DNA of 64,000 nt from Trebonia kvetii (GTDB taxonomy: Bacteria > Actinomycetota > Actinomycetes > Streptosporangiales > Streptosporangiaceae), in NCBI RefSeq assembly GCF_007827045.1, contig NZ_RPFW01000001.1, forward strand, positions 1,154,519-1,218,518, written 5' to 3'. The notes beneath the pieces are model-generated. The model had not been told where the DNA came from, ran no database searches, and saw nothing but the letters and a program-made list of their open reading frames with translations. This document shows, piece after piece, positions 24,744 through 34,765 of the stretch (within the stretch, counting starts at the first letter, position 1; the number at the start of each line of letters is the position of its first letter). The translations under genes and the position numbers were made by a program.

Positions 24744-25540
24744 CGGGCGTGGAACTCCGGACGCTTCTTGGCGAGGAATGCCGCAACCGCCCCCTTGTGG
24801 TCCGCGGTCTGCCCGAGCCGTGTCTGCGCCTCGTGCTCGGCCACCAGGACATCCGGCAGCGCGGGCAGCGCCGCGGCGGCGATCGCCTTCTTCGCCTCGG
24901 CGTAGGCGAGGGTCGGCCCAGCGGCCAGCCGGTCCGCGATGGCCCGCGCCTCGGTGAGCACCTCCGCGGGATCCGCCAGGCGGCCGACGAGACCCCAGTC
25001 GAGGGCCTGCTGCGCGGTGAACGGCTCGGCGAGCAGGATGAGCTCGCTGGCCCGTCCGCTGCCGACGGCCCGCGTCAGGGTGGCCGACAGTCCCGAGTCG
25101 AAGGTCAGCCCGATGCCGGTGAACGCGGTGGCGAACTTGGCCGTCTCCGCGCAGACCCGGATGTCGCAGGCGAGGGCGAGCGAGATGCCCGCGCCCGCGC
25201 AGGTGCCGTTGATGGCCGCGACCACGGGTTTGGGCATGCCGGCAAGGGCAAGGACGACTGGGTGATAGTGCAGCTCAAGCGTGTCGAAGGCGCGTGCCGG
25301 ATCGGCGTCGAGCGCGGCGGCGTGCTCGCCGAGATCCTGTCCCGCGCAGAAGACCCGTCCCGAGCCGGTCAGCAGCACGGCGCGCACCGCGTCGTCCTCG
25401 GCGAGCCGCCGCAGGCCGGCCAGCAGCTGCTCCTTGGCCGCCCGCGTGAGGGCGGGCGCCCGCAGCGTGACGACGCCGACGGCACCCTCGACGGCGACCG
25501 TGACGATTTCTTCTCCTCCTGGCATCTGGTCAGCTCCCAT
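24740..25540 (-). CDS. Enoyl-CoA hydratase/isomerase (PaaG/PaaF-like)
   Basis: A crotonase-fold protein of about 266 residues. VVTLRAPALTRAAKEQLLAGL is the N-terminal strand pair, GSGRVFCAGQDLGEHAA the first oxyanion-hole loop, and INGTCAGAGISLALACDIRV the second. FTGIGLTFDSGLSATLTRAVG gives the acidic site region. Divergent from paaZ and coupled to tetR, it fits the ring-1,2-epoxyphenylacetyl-CoA isomerase or dehydration step. Start ATG 25540; ATG 25525 has a better GGGAG site 7 nt upstream. Confidence 0.85.
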   Translation of the reverse strand: MGADQMPGGEEIVTVAVEGAVGVVTLRAPALTRAAKEQLLAGLRRLAEDDAVRAVLLTGSGRVFCAGQDLGEHAAALDADPARAFDTLELHYHPVVLALAGMPKPVVAAINGTCAGAGISLALACDIRVCAETAKFATAFTGIGLTFDSGLSATLTRAVGSGRASELILLAEPFTAQQALDWGLVGRLADPAEVLTEARAIADRLAAGPTLAYAEAKKAIAAAALPALPDVLVAEHEAQTRLGQTADHKGAVAAFLAKKRPEFHAR

Positions 25541-25556
25541 GTCCCAAGAGTAAATT

Positions 25557-25570
25557 ACCGAATGGTCGGT
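25557..25570. promoter_or_regulatory. Candidate TetR (PaaR-like) operator
   Basis: ACCGAATGGTCGGT has perfect ACCGA/TCGGT arms around ATGG and is flanked by TTA..TAA-rich sequence, between the divergent enoyl-CoA hydratase-tetR and paaZ units. Its place and symmetry match operators of TetR regulators in acyl-CoA catabolism. Binding is inferred. Confidence 0.55.
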
Positions 25571-25608
25571 ATGTAAAGTGGAAACCACGCAATGGACGGA
25601 GGACCCCG

Positions 25609-27639
25609 GTGACGGTACTGCGCAGTTACGTGGAAGGCCGCTGGCAGGCGCCGGATAGCGGCGCCCCGGTGTACGACGCGGTGACCGGGGACCTCGTCGC
25701 CGAGGTGTCCTCCGACGGTGTGGACTTCGGGGCCGCGCTCGCTTACGGCCGCGACACGGGCGGCTCCGCGCTGCGGAAGCTGACCTTCCACCAGCGCGCA
25801 GAGCTGGTGAAGGAGGCCGGCCAGCTGCTGCGCAAGCATCGCGACGAGCTGTACGAGCTGTCCTACCGGACCGGCGCGACCCTGTATGACTCGAAGTTCG
25901 ACATCGACGGCGGCATCGGCGTGCTGCTCAGCTACGCGAGCAAAGCCAAGCGCGAACTGCCCAACGACAAGGTGTTCGTCGAGGGCTTGCCCGAGCAGCT
26001 CGGCAAGGAGGGCGAATTCCTCGGCCAGCACCTGCTCACCCCCAGGCACGGGGTAGCGGTGCAGGTCAACGCCTTCAACTTCCCCGTCTGGGGTCCGCTG
26101 GAGAAGCTGGCACCGGCGCTTATCGCCGGCGTGCCCAGCCTCATCAAGCCCGCGTCGCAGACCGGCTACCTCACCGCGCTGATGGTCGAGATCATCATCG
26201 ACGCGCAGGTCCTCCCCGAGGGCGCGCTGCAGCTGGTCAGCGGCGGCGCCGGCGACCTGCTCGAGCACCTCACCGAGCAGGACCTGCTCAGCTTCACCGG
26301 ATCCGCGAGCACTGCGAGCCGGCTGCGCAGCCACCCCAACGTCGTCGCCAGGTCCGTGCGCTTCAACGCCGAGGCCGACTCGCTGAACATGTCGGTTCTC
26401 GGCCCCGACGCCACCCCCGGCACCCCAGCGTTCGACCGCTACGTCCGGCAGCTGGTCATCGAGATGACCGTCAAGGCCGGCCAGAAGTGCACCGCGATCC
26501 GCCGCGCCTTCGTCCCCGCCGCCCTCACGGAAAGCGTCGCCGAGGCGGTCAGGGAGGAGCTGGCCAAGGTAGTCGTCGGCAACCCGGCCGACAAGGCGAC
26601 AAGGATGGGCGCCCTCGCCAGCCTCGACCAGCGCGAAGAGGTCCGCCGCTCGCTCAAGGCACTAGAAGACGCGGCCACGGTCGTCTTCGGCGACCCGGAG
26701 CACGTCAACGTGCAGGGCGCCGACGCCGAACGCGGCGCGTTCCTGTCACCGATCCTGCTGCGGGCGCACGACACAAGGCGCCCCGAGCTGCACGAGGTCG
26801 AGGCGTTCGGCCCGGTCAGCACGCTGATCGGGTACGACGGCACGCAAGACGTCATCGAGCTCGCCGCCCTCGGCAAGGGCAGCCTGGTCGGGTCGATCGT
26901 CACGGAAGACCCTGCCTTCGCCCGCGACGTCATCCTGGGCACCGCTCCGTGGCACGGCCGCATCCTGGTGCTCGACGATGACGCCGCCCCCGAGTCCACC
27001 GGCCACGGCTCCCCGCTTCCTATGCTCGTGCACGGCGGCCCAGGCCGGGCTGGCGGCGGCGAGGAGATGGGCGGCATGCGCGGCGTCTTCCACCACATGC
27101 AGCGCACCGCTATCCAGGCCAGCCCGCGGATGCTGGCCGCAGCCAGCGGCCGCTGGGTCAAGGGCGCGCCGCGCAACCTCGACGACGCCCACCCGTTCAC
27201 CAAGCCGCTGTCCCGGCTGCGCATCGGCGACACCATCCACGCCGGGCCGCGCACGGTGACCCTCGACGACATCGCGCACTTCGCCGAGTTCACCGGCGAC
27301 ACCTTCTACGCGCACACCGACGAGGAGGCCGCGGCGAAGAACCCGTTCTTCGGCGGGCGCGTCGCGCACGGCTACCTGATCCTGTCGTTTGCCGCCGGGC
27401 TGTTCGTCAAGCCGGAGTTCGGGCCTGTGCTGGCCAACTACGGCATCGACAACCTGCGGTTCACCACCCCGCTGAAGCCGGGCGACGAGATGACCGTGAC
27501 GCTGACCTGCAAGCAGATCAGCCCCCGGGCCGGCGACTACGGCGAGGTCCGCTGGGACGCGGAGGTCACCAACCAGGATGGCGCCGTGGTGGCCAGCTAC
27601 GACGTGCTGACCATGGTCGCGAAGGAGTGGAACGCATGA
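25609..27639 (+). CDS. paaZ: PaaZ: oxepin-CoA hydrolase / 3-oxo-5,6-dehydrosuberyl-CoA semialdehyde dehydrogenase
   Basis: 676 residues. An aldehyde dehydrogenase domain spans 1 to about 520, with E255 in FNAEADSLN and catalytic Cys C294 in [12 protein letters not shown] MaoC-like (R)-hydratase domain spans about 545-676 ([33 protein letters not shown]). This is the bifunctional ring-opening enzyme of phenylacetyl-CoA degradation. GTG start after GGAGGA. First gene of the paaZABCDEK operon, with ATGA coupling to paaA. Confidence 0.95.
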   Translation: MTVLRSYVEGRWQAPDSGAPVYDAVTGDLVAEVSSDGVDFGAALAYGRDTGGSALRKLTFHQRAELVKEAGQLLRKHRDELYELSYRTGATLYDSKFDIDGGIGVLLSYASKAKRELPNDKVFVEGLPEQLGKEGEFLGQHLLTPRHGVAVQVNAFNFPVWGPLEKLAPALIAGVPSLIKPASQTGYLTALMVEIIIDAQVLPEGALQLVSGGAGDLLEHLTEQDLLSFTGSASTASRLRSHPNVVARSVRFNAEADSLNMSVLGPDATPGTPAFDRYVRQLVIEMTVKAGQKCTAIRRAFVPAALTESVAEAVREELAKVVVGNPADKATRMGALASLDQREEVRRSLKALEDAATVVFGDPEHVNVQGADAERGAFLSPILLRAHDTRRPELHEVEAFGPVSTLIGYDGTQDVIELAALGKGSLVGSIVTEDPAFARDVILGTAPWHGRILVLDDDAAPESTGHGSPLPMLVHGGPGRAGGGEEMGGMRGVFHHMQRTAIQASPRMLAAASGRWVKGAPRNLDDAHPFTKPLSRLRIGDTIHAGPRTVTLDDIAHFAEFTGDTFYAHTDEEAAAKNPFFGGRVAHGYLILSFAAGLFVKPEFGPVLANYGIDNLRFTTPLKPGDEMTVTLTCKQISPRAGDYGEVRWDAEVTNQDGAVVASYDVLTMVAKEWNA

Positions 27640-28589
27640 GCGTCGACCTTCAGGAGCACTTCGACGAGACGATCGCGCACGAGCGCAGGATCGAGCCGCG
27701 CGACTGGATGCCCGACGGGTACCGGGCGACGATGATCAGGCAGATCGCGCAGCACGCGCATTCGGAGATCATCGGGATGCAGCCGGAGGGCAACTGGATC
27801 ACCCGTGCCCCGTCGCTGCGCCGCAAGGCGATCCTGCTTGCGAAGGTGCAGGACGAGGCCGGGCACGGCATGTACCTGTACAGCGCGGCGGAGACCCTCG
27901 GGGCCGGCCGCGGCGACATGACCGCGAAGCTGATCGGCGGGCGGCAGAAGTACTCCTCGATCTTCAACTACCCCACGCTGAGCTACGCCGACGTCGGCGT
28001 CATCGGCTGGCTGGTGGACGGCGCGGCGATCTGCAACCAGGTGCCGCTTTGCCGCTCCTCCTACGGCCCGTACGCGCGGGCGATGATCCGCATCTGCAAG
28101 GAGGAGTCGTTCCACCAGCGGCAGGGGTATGAGCTGCTGCTGACGATGATGCGGGGCACCGCGGCGCAGCGGGAGATGGTGCAGGACGCGGTGAACCGGT
28201 TCTGGTGGCCGTCGCTGATGATGTTCGGTCCGCCGGACGCCGACTCGCCGAACACCGCGCAGTCGATGGAGTGGGGCATCAAGCGGCACACCAACGACGA
28301 GCTGCGGCAGCGGTTCGTCGACATGTCCGTGCCGCAGGCGGAAAAGCTCGGCGTCACGCTGCCCGATCCGTTGCTGCGCTGGAACGACGAGCGCGGGCAC
28401 TATGACTTCGGCCCGGTGGACTGGGACGAGTTCAAGGCGGTTATCGCCGGGAACGGCCCGTGCAACACGCAGCGGGTGGCGCGCCGCAAGGCGGCGCACG
28501 ACGAGGGCGCGTGGGTGCGGGAGGCGGCCATGGCGCACGCTCGCAAGAATCCGGAACGGGTTCGTGTTTCACCGGAGGCGTCCTCATGA
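27636..28589 (+). CDS. paaA: 1,2-phenylacetyl-CoA epoxidase subunit A
   Basis: 317 residues of the catalytic di-iron subunit. The carboxylate/His ligands are visible as KVQDEAGHG and [13 protein letters not shown], with [25 protein letters not shown] upstream. With PaaC it forms the oxygenase core that epoxidises phenylacetyl-CoA. Starts at ATG 27636 inside the paaZ stop (ATGA) after AAGGAG, and overlaps paaB the same way. Confidence 0.95.
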   Translation: MSVDLQEHFDETIAHERRIEPRDWMPDGYRATMIRQIAQHAHSEIIGMQPEGNWITRAPSLRRKAILLAKVQDEAGHGMYLYSAAETLGAGRGDMTAKLIGGRQKYSSIFNYPTLSYADVGVIGWLVDGAAICNQVPLCRSSYGPYARAMIRICKEESFHQRQGYELLLTMMRGTAAQREMVQDAVNRFWWPSLMMFGPPDADSPNTAQSMEWGIKRHTNDELRQRFVDMSVPQAEKLGVTLPDPLLRWNDERGHYDFGPVDWDEFKAVIAGNGPCNTQRVARRKAAHDEGAWVREAAMAHARKNPERVRVSPEASS

Positions 28590-28879
28590 CTGAGTCCAGC
28601 GCGGACTGGCCCTTGTTCGAGGTGTTCCTGCGGGGCAAGCGCGGGCTCAACCACGTGCACGTGGGCAGCCTGCACGCGGCCGACCCGCAGATGGCGCTGC
28701 ACCACGCCCGCGACCTGTACACCAGGCGCAACGAGGGCGTCAGCATCTGGGTGGTCGCCGCCACCGACATCACCGCGTCCAGCCCGGACGAGAAGGACCC
28801 GTTCTTCGCGCCGTCCGGCGACAAGGTGTACCGGCACCCGACGTTCTACGAGATTCCCGACGACGTCCCGCACATGTGA
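28586..28879 (+). CDS. paaB: 1,2-phenylacetyl-CoA epoxidase subunit B
   Basis: 97 residues: [49 protein letters not shown] and [16 protein letters not shown] are diagnostic for PaaB. In the known complex it bridges and stabilises PaaA-PaaC heterotetramers. ATG overlaps the paaA stop and follows GGAGG. Length is normal for the family. Confidence 0.95.
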   Translation: MTESSADWPLFEVFLRGKRGLNHVHVGSLHAADPQMALHHARDLYTRRNEGVSIWVVAATDITASSPDEKDPFFAPSGDKVYRHPTFYEIPDDVPHM

Positions 28880-29743
28880 GTGCCTGTGATGACTGACCAC
28901 GACAACCCGTACGACCTGCTCGGCGAGGACCACGACGACGGTCACCGCTGGGCGTTCGGCACCGGGTTCACCGACCCGCTGGCGGGCATCGACACGTCGG
29001 TGCCGCCAGGCACGGACGGCGCCGCCCTGGCCAGGTACTGTCTGGCTCTCGGCGACGACGCGCTGATCTACAGCCACCGGCTGCAGGAGTGGCTGACCCG
29101 GATGCCCGAGCTCGAGGAGGAGACCGCGATCGCCAACATCGCCCTCGACCTGCTCGGTCAGGCCCGCATGCTGCTCGCCAGGGCGGGCGGGATACTCGGG
29201 CAGAGCGAGGACCAGCTCGCGTTCTTCCGCTCGGAAGCCGAGTTCCGCAATGTCCGGCTGGCAGAGCACGCCGACAGGGACTTCGCCGAGGTCGTGGGGC
29301 GGCTGCTGATCTTCTCCTCGTGGCGGCTCGCGTTGTTTGGTGCGCTTTCTTCCGCATCGGACCCGGTACTTGCGGCGATCGCCGCCAAGGGGGCGAATGA
29401 GCTCACCTACCACCGCGACTACGCGGCGCAGTGGGTGATCAGGCTCGGCGACGGCACCGAGCTGTCGCACGCTCGCATGCAGGCCGCGCTTGACGCGCTG
29501 TGGCCGCTGACCGCGGAGCTGTTCCTGCCGGATGCCTCCGCTTTGGCCAGCGTCGATCCCGGTTCGGTGCATGCGGTGCTCGACATGGTGCTCGCCGCGG
29601 CCGGCCTGTCACGGCCCGGCGGCGCGACGCTTGGCCCGGTCAGCGGGCGCGCCGGGCGGGACGGCGTGCACACCGAGGCGATGGGCTACATCCTGGCGGA
29701 AATGCAGTCCGTGGCGCGAGCAGACCCGGACGCGACGTGGTGA
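28880..29743 (+). CDS. paaC: 1,2-phenylacetyl-CoA epoxidase subunit C
   Basis: About 287 residues. It resembles PaaA's fold (LGDDALIYSHRLQEWLTRMPELEEETAIANIALDLLGQAR, KGANELTYHRDYAAQWVIRLGDGTELSHARMQ) but is the structural, non-catalytic partner. GTG 28880 directly after the paaB stop and ATG 28889 are both possible; neither has a strong ribosome site. The stop overlaps the paaD GTG. Confidence 0.93.
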   Translation: MPVMTDHDNPYDLLGEDHDDGHRWAFGTGFTDPLAGIDTSVPPGTDGAALARYCLALGDDALIYSHRLQEWLTRMPELEEETAIANIALDLLGQARMLLARAGGILGQSEDQLAFFRSEAEFRNVRLAEHADRDFAEVVGRLLIFSSWRLALFGALSSASDPVLAAIAAKGANELTYHRDYAAQWVIRLGDGTELSHARMQAALDALWPLTAELFLPDASALASVDPGSVHAVLDMVLAAAGLSRPGGATLGPVSGRAGRDGVHTEAMGYILAEMQSVARADPDATW

Positions 29744-30249
29744 CCGCGACTTCGCCCGGCCAGAGCGCCTACGACGTGGCCGCCGGGACGCCGGACCCCG
29801 AGCTGCCGATGCTGACCATCGCTGACCTGGGCATCCTGCGCGGAGCTGAGTCCACAGAAGAGGGTGTCGTGGTCACCATCACGCCGACTTACAGCGGCTG
29901 CCCGGCGATGCGCGAGATCGGCGCGGACGTGCGGCACCGGCTGATGAAGGCCGGCTTCGACAGGGTCACAGTCAAGACGCAGCTGGCACCGCCGTGGACC
30001 ACTGACTGGATCACCGCCGACGGGCGGCGCAAGCTCGCCGAAGCGGGCATCGCACCGCCGTCACCCGCGCCTAGGCGCAGCGGGCCGGTGCCGGTGAAAC
30101 TCTCCACCGTTCCGACGGATCTGCCTCGGTGCCCGCGGTGCGGTTCGGCTTCCACCACGGAGACAGCGCGGTTCAGCGCCACCGCATGCAAGTCGCTGCA
30201 CCGCTGCGAGGCGTGCGGCGAGCCGTTCGAGGCGGTGAAGGCCCTATGA
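29740..30249 (+). CDS. paaD: 1,2-phenylacetyl-CoA epoxidase assembly protein PaaD
   Basis: 169 residues from GTG 29740. The N-terminal DUF59/MIP18-like domain has PELPMLTIADLGILRG and PTYSGCPAMREIGADV, with its conserved Cys. The C-terminus carries two CxxC pairs (CPRCGS and CEACGE) forming a likely zinc or Fe-S knuckle. PaaD-type proteins are thought to help mature the epoxidase metal centres. Coupled on both sides by 4-bp overlaps. Confidence 0.93.
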   Translation: MTATSPGQSAYDVAAGTPDPELPMLTIADLGILRGAESTEEGVVVTITPTYSGCPAMREIGADVRHRLMKAGFDRVTVKTQLAPPWTTDWITADGRRKLAEAGIAPPSPAPRRSGPVPVKLSTVPTDLPRCPRCGSASTTETARFSATACKSLHRCEACGEPFEAVKAL

Positions 30250-31328
30250 CTGGAAGCACTGTGACCGCTGTTGTTTCTGCGTCAAGAACCACTTTCTATC
30301 CGCTGGTCGTGGTGGACGTCGAGGCGCTCACCGACGACTCCGCCGCGATCACCTTCGCGGTGCCCGGCGAGCTTGCCCAGGCCTTCGCGTTCGCGCCGGG
30401 ACAGTCGCTGACTCTGCGGCGCGGTGACGAGCGGCGCTCATACTCGATCTGCTCCCCCGCCGGGACGGCGCCGCGCATCGGCGTCCGCGAGGTCGCGGGC
30501 GGCGCCGTGTCCGGCTGGCTAGTCCGCGACGTCAGGCCGGGAGACGTCATCGAGGCGCAGGTGCCGAGCGGCACGTTCACACCCGACCTGTCTGTCGCCG
30601 CTTCCCACGTGCTGATCGCCGCGGGCTCCGGGATCACGCCGATGATGTCGATCGCCGCTTCTGTGCTCGCCGCTAATCCTGCTTCCACCGTGACACTGCT
30701 GTACGGCAACCGGCGCAGCGGCACGGTGATGTTCGCCGACGAGGTGGCGGACCTGAAGGACGCCTACCCGGCCCGGATGCGCATCGTGCACGTGCTGTCG
30801 CGTGAGCCGCAGGAGGTCGAGCTGCACAGCGGGCGGCTGGACCGCGACCGCCTCGCGCGGCTGCTGCCCGCCACGGTGAGCGTGCCCGACGTGGACCACT
30901 GGTGGCTGTGCGGGCCGTTCGGCATGGTGACTGACGCGATGGAACTGCTGAGGTCGCTTGGCGTGCCCGGCTCGCGGTTGCACCGTGAGCTGTTCTGGGT
31001 CGGGGACGAGCCGCCGGTGGAGGCGACCCACGCGGAGGCGCCGACGGCTTGTGGCGCGACGGTGACCGCGATTCTCGACGGGCGCGCGTCCACTTTCACC
31101 CTGCCGCCGGGCACCCCGGTACTCGACGGCGCGCAGCAGATCCGGCCCGACCTGCCGTTCGCCTGCAAGGGCGGCGTATGCGGCACCTGCCGCGCTAGGG
31201 TCGTTTCCGGTTCGGCGGTCATGCGCCGCAACTACGCGCTCGAGGATTCCGAAGTTTCGGCCGGGTACGTGCTGACCTGCCAGGCCCTGCCAAGCAGCGA
31301 CGAGATCACCGTGGATTACGACGCGTAG
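30246..31328 (+). CDS. paaE: 1,2-phenylacetyl-CoA epoxidase reductase subunit PaaE
   Basis: 360 residues. FAD-binding ferredoxin-reductase domain with RRSYSICS, then a NAD(P)-binding domain (VLIAAGSGITPMMSIA, WWLCGPFGMV). The C-terminal plant-type 2Fe-2S domain has CKGGVCGTC (C307, C312, C315) and C345 in VLTCQA. It passes electrons from NADPH to the PaaA di-iron site. Overlaps the paaD stop. Confidence 0.95.
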   Translation: MTGSTVTAVVSASRTTFYPLVVVDVEALTDDSAAITFAVPGELAQAFAFAPGQSLTLRRGDERRSYSICSPAGTAPRIGVREVAGGAVSGWLVRDVRPGDVIEAQVPSGTFTPDLSVAASHVLIAAGSGITPMMSIAASVLAANPASTVTLLYGNRRSGTVMFADEVADLKDAYPARMRIVHVLSREPQEVELHSGRLDRDRLARLLPATVSVPDVDHWWLCGPFGMVTDAMELLRSLGVPGSRLHRELFWVGDEPPVEATHAEAPTACGATVTAILDGRASTFTLPPGTPVLDGAQQIRPDLPFACKGGVCGTCRARVVSGSAVMRRNYALEDSEVSAGYVLTCQALPSSDEITVDYDA

Positions 31329-31338
31329 GAGACCTTTC

Positions 31339-32643
31339 ATGGCCACTACTGCCACCCCGCCCGGGGAGCTCGAGCCGATCGAGACCGCGTCCATCGACGA
31401 GCTGCGGGCGCTGCAGCTGGAGCGGCTGCGCTGGTCGCTGCGGCACGCCTACGACAACGTGCCGCACTACCGGCGGCTGTTCGACACCGCGGCGATCCAC
31501 CCCGACGACCTGGCGGACCTGTCGGATCTTGCGAAGTTCCCGTTCACCAGCAAGCTGGACCTGCGCGACAACTACCCGTTCGGCATGTTCGCGGTCCCCC
31601 GCGAGCAGGTGGTCCGGGTGCACGCCTCGTCCGGCACCACCGGCCGGGCCACGGTCGTCGGCTACACCGCCGAAGACATCGGGACGTGGGCCACCGTCAT
31701 GGCCCGCTCGATCCGCGCCGCGGGCGGCCGCCCCGGGCACATCCTGCACAACGCCTACGGGTACGGGCTGTTCACCGGCGGCATGGGCGCGCACTACGGC
31801 GCGGAGAAGCTCGGCTGCACGGTGGTGCCCGTCTCCGGCGGGATGACCGAGCGACAGGTGACGCTGATCCGCGACTTCCGCCCGGACATCATCATGGTCA
31901 CCCCGTCCTACATGCTCGCCATCATCGACGAGATGGAACGCCAGGGCCTCGATCCCGTGCAGTGCTCACTGCGATACGGCATCTTCGGCGCCGAGCCGTG
32001 GACGAACGAGATGCGCGCCGAGATGGAGGCCCGCGCGGGCATCGACGCCACCGACATCTACGGCCTGTCAGAGGTCATCGGGCCGGGCGTCGCGCAGGAG
32101 TGCGTGGAGACCAAGGACGGCCTGCACGTCTGGGAAGACCACTTCTACCCGGAGATCGTCGACCCGGTCACCGGCCAGGTGCTGCCCGACGGCGAAGTGG
32201 GCGAGCTGGTCTTCACCTCGCTCACCAAGCAGGCCATGCCGGTGGTCCGCTACCGCACCAGGGACCTGACCAGGCTGCTGCCCGGCACGGCGCGCACGAT
32301 GCGCCGGATGGAGAAGATCACCGGCCGCAGCGACGACATGATCATCTTGCGCGGGGTGAACCTGTTCCCGACCCAGGTCGAGGAGCTGATCCTCGGCGTC
32401 CCCGCGCTTTCGCCGCACTTCCAGCTTGTGCTGTCCAGGCCCGGCAGGCTCGACGTGATGACCGTCCACGTCGAGCGCCGCCCTGACGCGTCGCCGGAGA
32501 CCGCGGAGGCGGCGGGCGCCCAGCTCACCACCCTGATCAAGAACACCATCGGCGTCACGGCGGCCACCATGGTCGCCGAGCCGGGCACCGTCGAGCGGTC
32601 GCTCGGCAAGATGCGCCGCATCATCGACGAGCGCCCCCGCTGA
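31339..32643 (+). CDS. paaK: Phenylacetate-CoA ligase
   Basis: 434 residues, the normal PaaK length. P-loop-like HASSGTTGRAT at about 95-105, YGLFTGGMGAHYGAEKLG, IYGLSEVIGPGVAQEC (adenylate motif), YRTRDLTRLLPG, and the C-terminal KITGRSDDMIILRGVNLFPTQVEE hinge. It activates phenylacetate to phenylacetyl-CoA with ATP, the entry step for this operon. Ten bp after paaE with AGGAG. Confidence 0.95.
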   Translation: MATTATPPGELEPIETASIDELRALQLERLRWSLRHAYDNVPHYRRLFDTAAIHPDDLADLSDLAKFPFTSKLDLRDNYPFGMFAVPREQVVRVHASSGTTGRATVVGYTAEDIGTWATVMARSIRAAGGRPGHILHNAYGYGLFTGGMGAHYGAEKLGCTVVPVSGGMTERQVTLIRDFRPDIIMVTPSYMLAIIDEMERQGLDPVQCSLRYGIFGAEPWTNEMRAEMEARAGIDATDIYGLSEVIGPGVAQECVETKDGLHVWEDHFYPEIVDPVTGQVLPDGEVGELVFTSLTKQAMPVVRYRTRDLTRLLPGTARTMRRMEKITGRSDDMIILRGVNLFPTQVEELILGVPALSPHFQLVLSRPGRLDVMTVHVERRPDASPETAEAAGAQLTTLIKNTIGVTAATMVAEPGTVERSLGKMRRIIDERPR

Positions 32644-32680
32644 GCGCTGATCCCGGCTCGCCAAGATCAACTACTCAGTT

Positions 32681-32724
32681 GCCCGTGTCGTTACCGGGGT
32701 CCTGACCCCGGCAACTACACGGGC
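32681..32724. terminator. Hairpin terminator between convergent paaK and paaI
   Basis: Nested inverted repeats: outer GCCCGTGT/ACACGGGC and inner CCGGGGTC/GACCCCGG, with ATTTTC on the right side. It reaches into the paaI stop and should end transcripts from both directions. Confidence 0.7.
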
Positions 32725-33137
32725 ATTTTCAATTCGGAGCTGCGGCCGCGGAACTCGGCGATGAGGCGGCCGTCGGACTCGACCGCGATGTCGTAGAGGC
32801 CGGTGCGGCCGAAGCGGGAGCGCAGCCTGGCCTCGGCGGTAAGCACGTCGCCCGCCCTGGCGGGCGCGGCGAACACGATGTCGCACTCGGCCGCCACGGT
32901 CACCGGCCCCCAGCTGTTGCAGGCGCAGGCGAAGGCGGTGTCCGCGACGCTGAAGATCATGCCGCCGTGGCAGATGCCGTGCCCGTTGACCATGTCGTCG
33001 CGGACCGTCATCTGCGTGCGGGCCCAGCCCTCGCCGTGGTCGACCAGCTCGATGCCGAGCATCCGCGACGCGGCGTCGCCCGCCATCATCGCCTCGACCG
33101 GGCCGGGCTGGCCGGGCTGGCCTGCTTCCTGCGACAA
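32715..33137 (-). CDS. paaI: Phenylacetate-pathway hotdog thioesterase PaaI
   Basis: 140 residues of a hotdog-fold thioesterase. MNGHG-type loop VNGHGICHGGMIFSVADTAFACACN carries the catalytic region; VAAECDIVFAAPARAGDVL and RTGLYDIAVESDGRLIAEFRGRS complete the fold. PaaI removes CoA from stalled ring-hydroxylated intermediates. TTG 33137 has GAGGGG 5 nt upstream; ATG codons 16-17 residues in are alternatives. Convergent with paaK. Confidence 0.9.
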   Translation of the reverse strand: MSQEAGQPGQPGPVEAMMAGDAASRMLGIELVDHGEGWARTQMTVRDDMVNGHGICHGGMIFSVADTAFACACNSWGPVTVAAECDIVFAAPARAGDVLTAEARLRSRFGRTGLYDIAVESDGRLIAEFRGRSSELKMPV

Positions 33138-33163
33138 GGATGCCCCTCACGCCGATTTCCCAT

Positions 33164-33211
33164 GATGGTGGATCGTTAGGAGCAGTTGAGGCCTCCTAAC
33201 GATCCACCATC
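33164..33211. terminator. Long perfect hairpin between the BNR gene and paaI
   Basis: Two perfectly complementary 19-nt arms (33164-33182 and 33193-33211) around a 10-nt loop. It lies downstream of the reverse-strand BNR gene and 27 bp upstream of paaI. Most likely a terminator for the former; a role as operator for paaI cannot be excluded. Confidence 0.6.
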
Positions 33212-33263
33212 TTCCCGCCGGGGACGATCATGCGGGCAACTGGCCCGCCATTCGTGGCGGGCG

Positions 33264-34691
33264 TCAGGGGTGCAGCGTGGCCGCGAAGAGATCCAGTTTT
33301 CCCGTGCGGGTGTCGTTCCACACGAGGTGGAACACGCCGTCGCCGCTCGCGATGCCCTGCCAGTCGCCGAGCCACCAGATGCCGTATTTGCCGCGGGTGG
33401 CAGTCGCCCGGTCGAGGGGGTCGAACGGGGCGGTTGTCACCCGCAGCGGCGGGTCGAAGCTCAGCTGTCCGGGGCGGGAGATCAGCAGCACTTCGTCCAT
33501 GCGGCCGTCCTTCAGGGCGAAGGCGGAGATCGCGACCCTGCCCGCCGCGTCGGCCGCCAGGTTCGGCTGGAAGTAGATCGCGCCGTCGGCCGGGGTCGCG
33601 GTCACCGGCGCGGTCCAGCTGCGCCCGCGGTCGCGTGACACGGTCACCACGATGTCCGAGTGCGTCGCGCCCGGCTTGCGCACGGGAAAGGCGACGAAGA
33701 TGGCATCGCCCCGGGGAGAGATCGCGACCGCGGGGCCGCTGTTGGGCCGGACACCGCCGGGCAGGGCCATCGTCGCCGTTTCGGCGCCCAGGTGGACAGG
33801 CGCGCCGAAGGTGTCCCCTCCGTCGGCCGAGCAGACCGCGGTGACCTGCCCGGTCATGTCACCGGACGCGTCCTGCTTGGTCGTCCAGTCGCAGACCACG
33901 CACACCACGCCATCCGGTCCCGCGGCCACCTGCGGTCCCGCGCTCACCAGGGAAGGGGCGCTGGCCTCCGCCAGGATCCTGCGCGGGGTCGCGAACGTCT
34001 GCCCGCCATCGGTTGACCGGGTGAATTCGAGTGCCGTGTGCGCGGCGCCCGCTCCCCATGCCACGTAGACGTGGCGCCCTGACGAGCCCCCGCCCTGGCC
34101 AGCGGCGACCCAGGGGTGGTCGCTGTAGACACCCTCGACCAGGGTCACCGGCGCCGAGAAGGTACGCCCGCCGTCGCCGGTCCGCCACACGTACACCGCG
34201 CGGTTGGCGTCGGGGTTCGCCGGGCCGAGACGGGAACCGTGACCGGAACGCGCGGCGCAGACATAGCCGGTGCCGTTCCCGCCAGAGGCGACGGTCACGT
34301 CGTCGCCCGCCGGGCCGGAGCCCGGCTGCGGCGGCCTGCCGCCCAGCTGCCAGGTCGCGCCGCCATCGGCCGAAACGTAGGTGAGGACGAACTCGGGGGT
34401 GAACGGCGAGCCCTGGCAGGCGACGAGGAGCTGCCCGGGCTGCCGGGGGTTCGCCGCGAGCGACGGCCCGACGTGCTGGCTGAACTGATCGCGGCTGACC
34501 CGGACGTTCGCGGTGACCCTCGACGCCGGGCTTGCCGTCGCCGTGGATGCCGTGCCCGACGGCGTCGTCCATGCCGTAGCGTCGCAGGACGGGAGCGCCG
34601 CCAGGGCGGCTGCGACGACTCCGCCACGCAGCAGTGCGCGACGCGATAGAGACTCATTAATTCGGATGAACGGGTTATGGTTGCTCGTCAT
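33264..34691 (-). CDS. Exported BNR/sialidase-fold beta-propeller protein
   Basis: 475 residues with an N-terminal SRRALLRGG (TAT-type), hydrophobic VVAAALAALPSC ending in a lipobox-like Cys, then a propeller with repeated Asp-box-like SxDGGxTW/F motifs: VSADGGATWQL, TGDGGRTFS, STDGGQTFA, SADGGDTFG and SRDRGRSWT. Such proteins are secreted lipoproteins with sialidase-like or carbohydrate-binding folds. The sialidase Arg triad is not evident, so enzymatic function is uncertain. Followed by a strong hairpin. Confidence 0.75.
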   Translation of the reverse strand: MTSNHNPFIRINESLSRRALLRGGVVAAALAALPSCDATAWTTPSGTASTATASPASRVTANVRVSRDQFSQHVGPSLAANPRQPGQLLVACQGSPFTPEFVLTYVSADGGATWQLGGRPPQPGSGPAGDDVTVASGGNGTGYVCAARSGHGSRLGPANPDANRAVYVWRTGDGGRTFSAPVTLVEGVYSDHPWVAAGQGGGSSGRHVYVAWGAGAAHTALEFTRSTDGGQTFATPRRILAEASAPSLVSAGPQVAAGPDGVVCVVCDWTTKQDASGDMTGQVTAVCSADGGDTFGAPVHLGAETATMALPGGVRPNSGPAVAISPRGDAIFVAFPVRKPGATHSDIVVTVSRDRGRSWTAPVTATPADGAIYFQPNLAADAAGRVAISAFALKDGRMDEVLLISRPGQLSFDPPLRVTTAPFDPLDRATATRGKYGIWWLGDWQGIASGDGVFHLVWNDTRTGKLDLFAATLHP

Positions 34692-34765
34692 TCGTAACTA
34701 CTTTCGCATCAGGAAGGCGGCCGCATCAGCCGGAATCCGTTACGCACTGCTGTCGGCCGGCGGGC

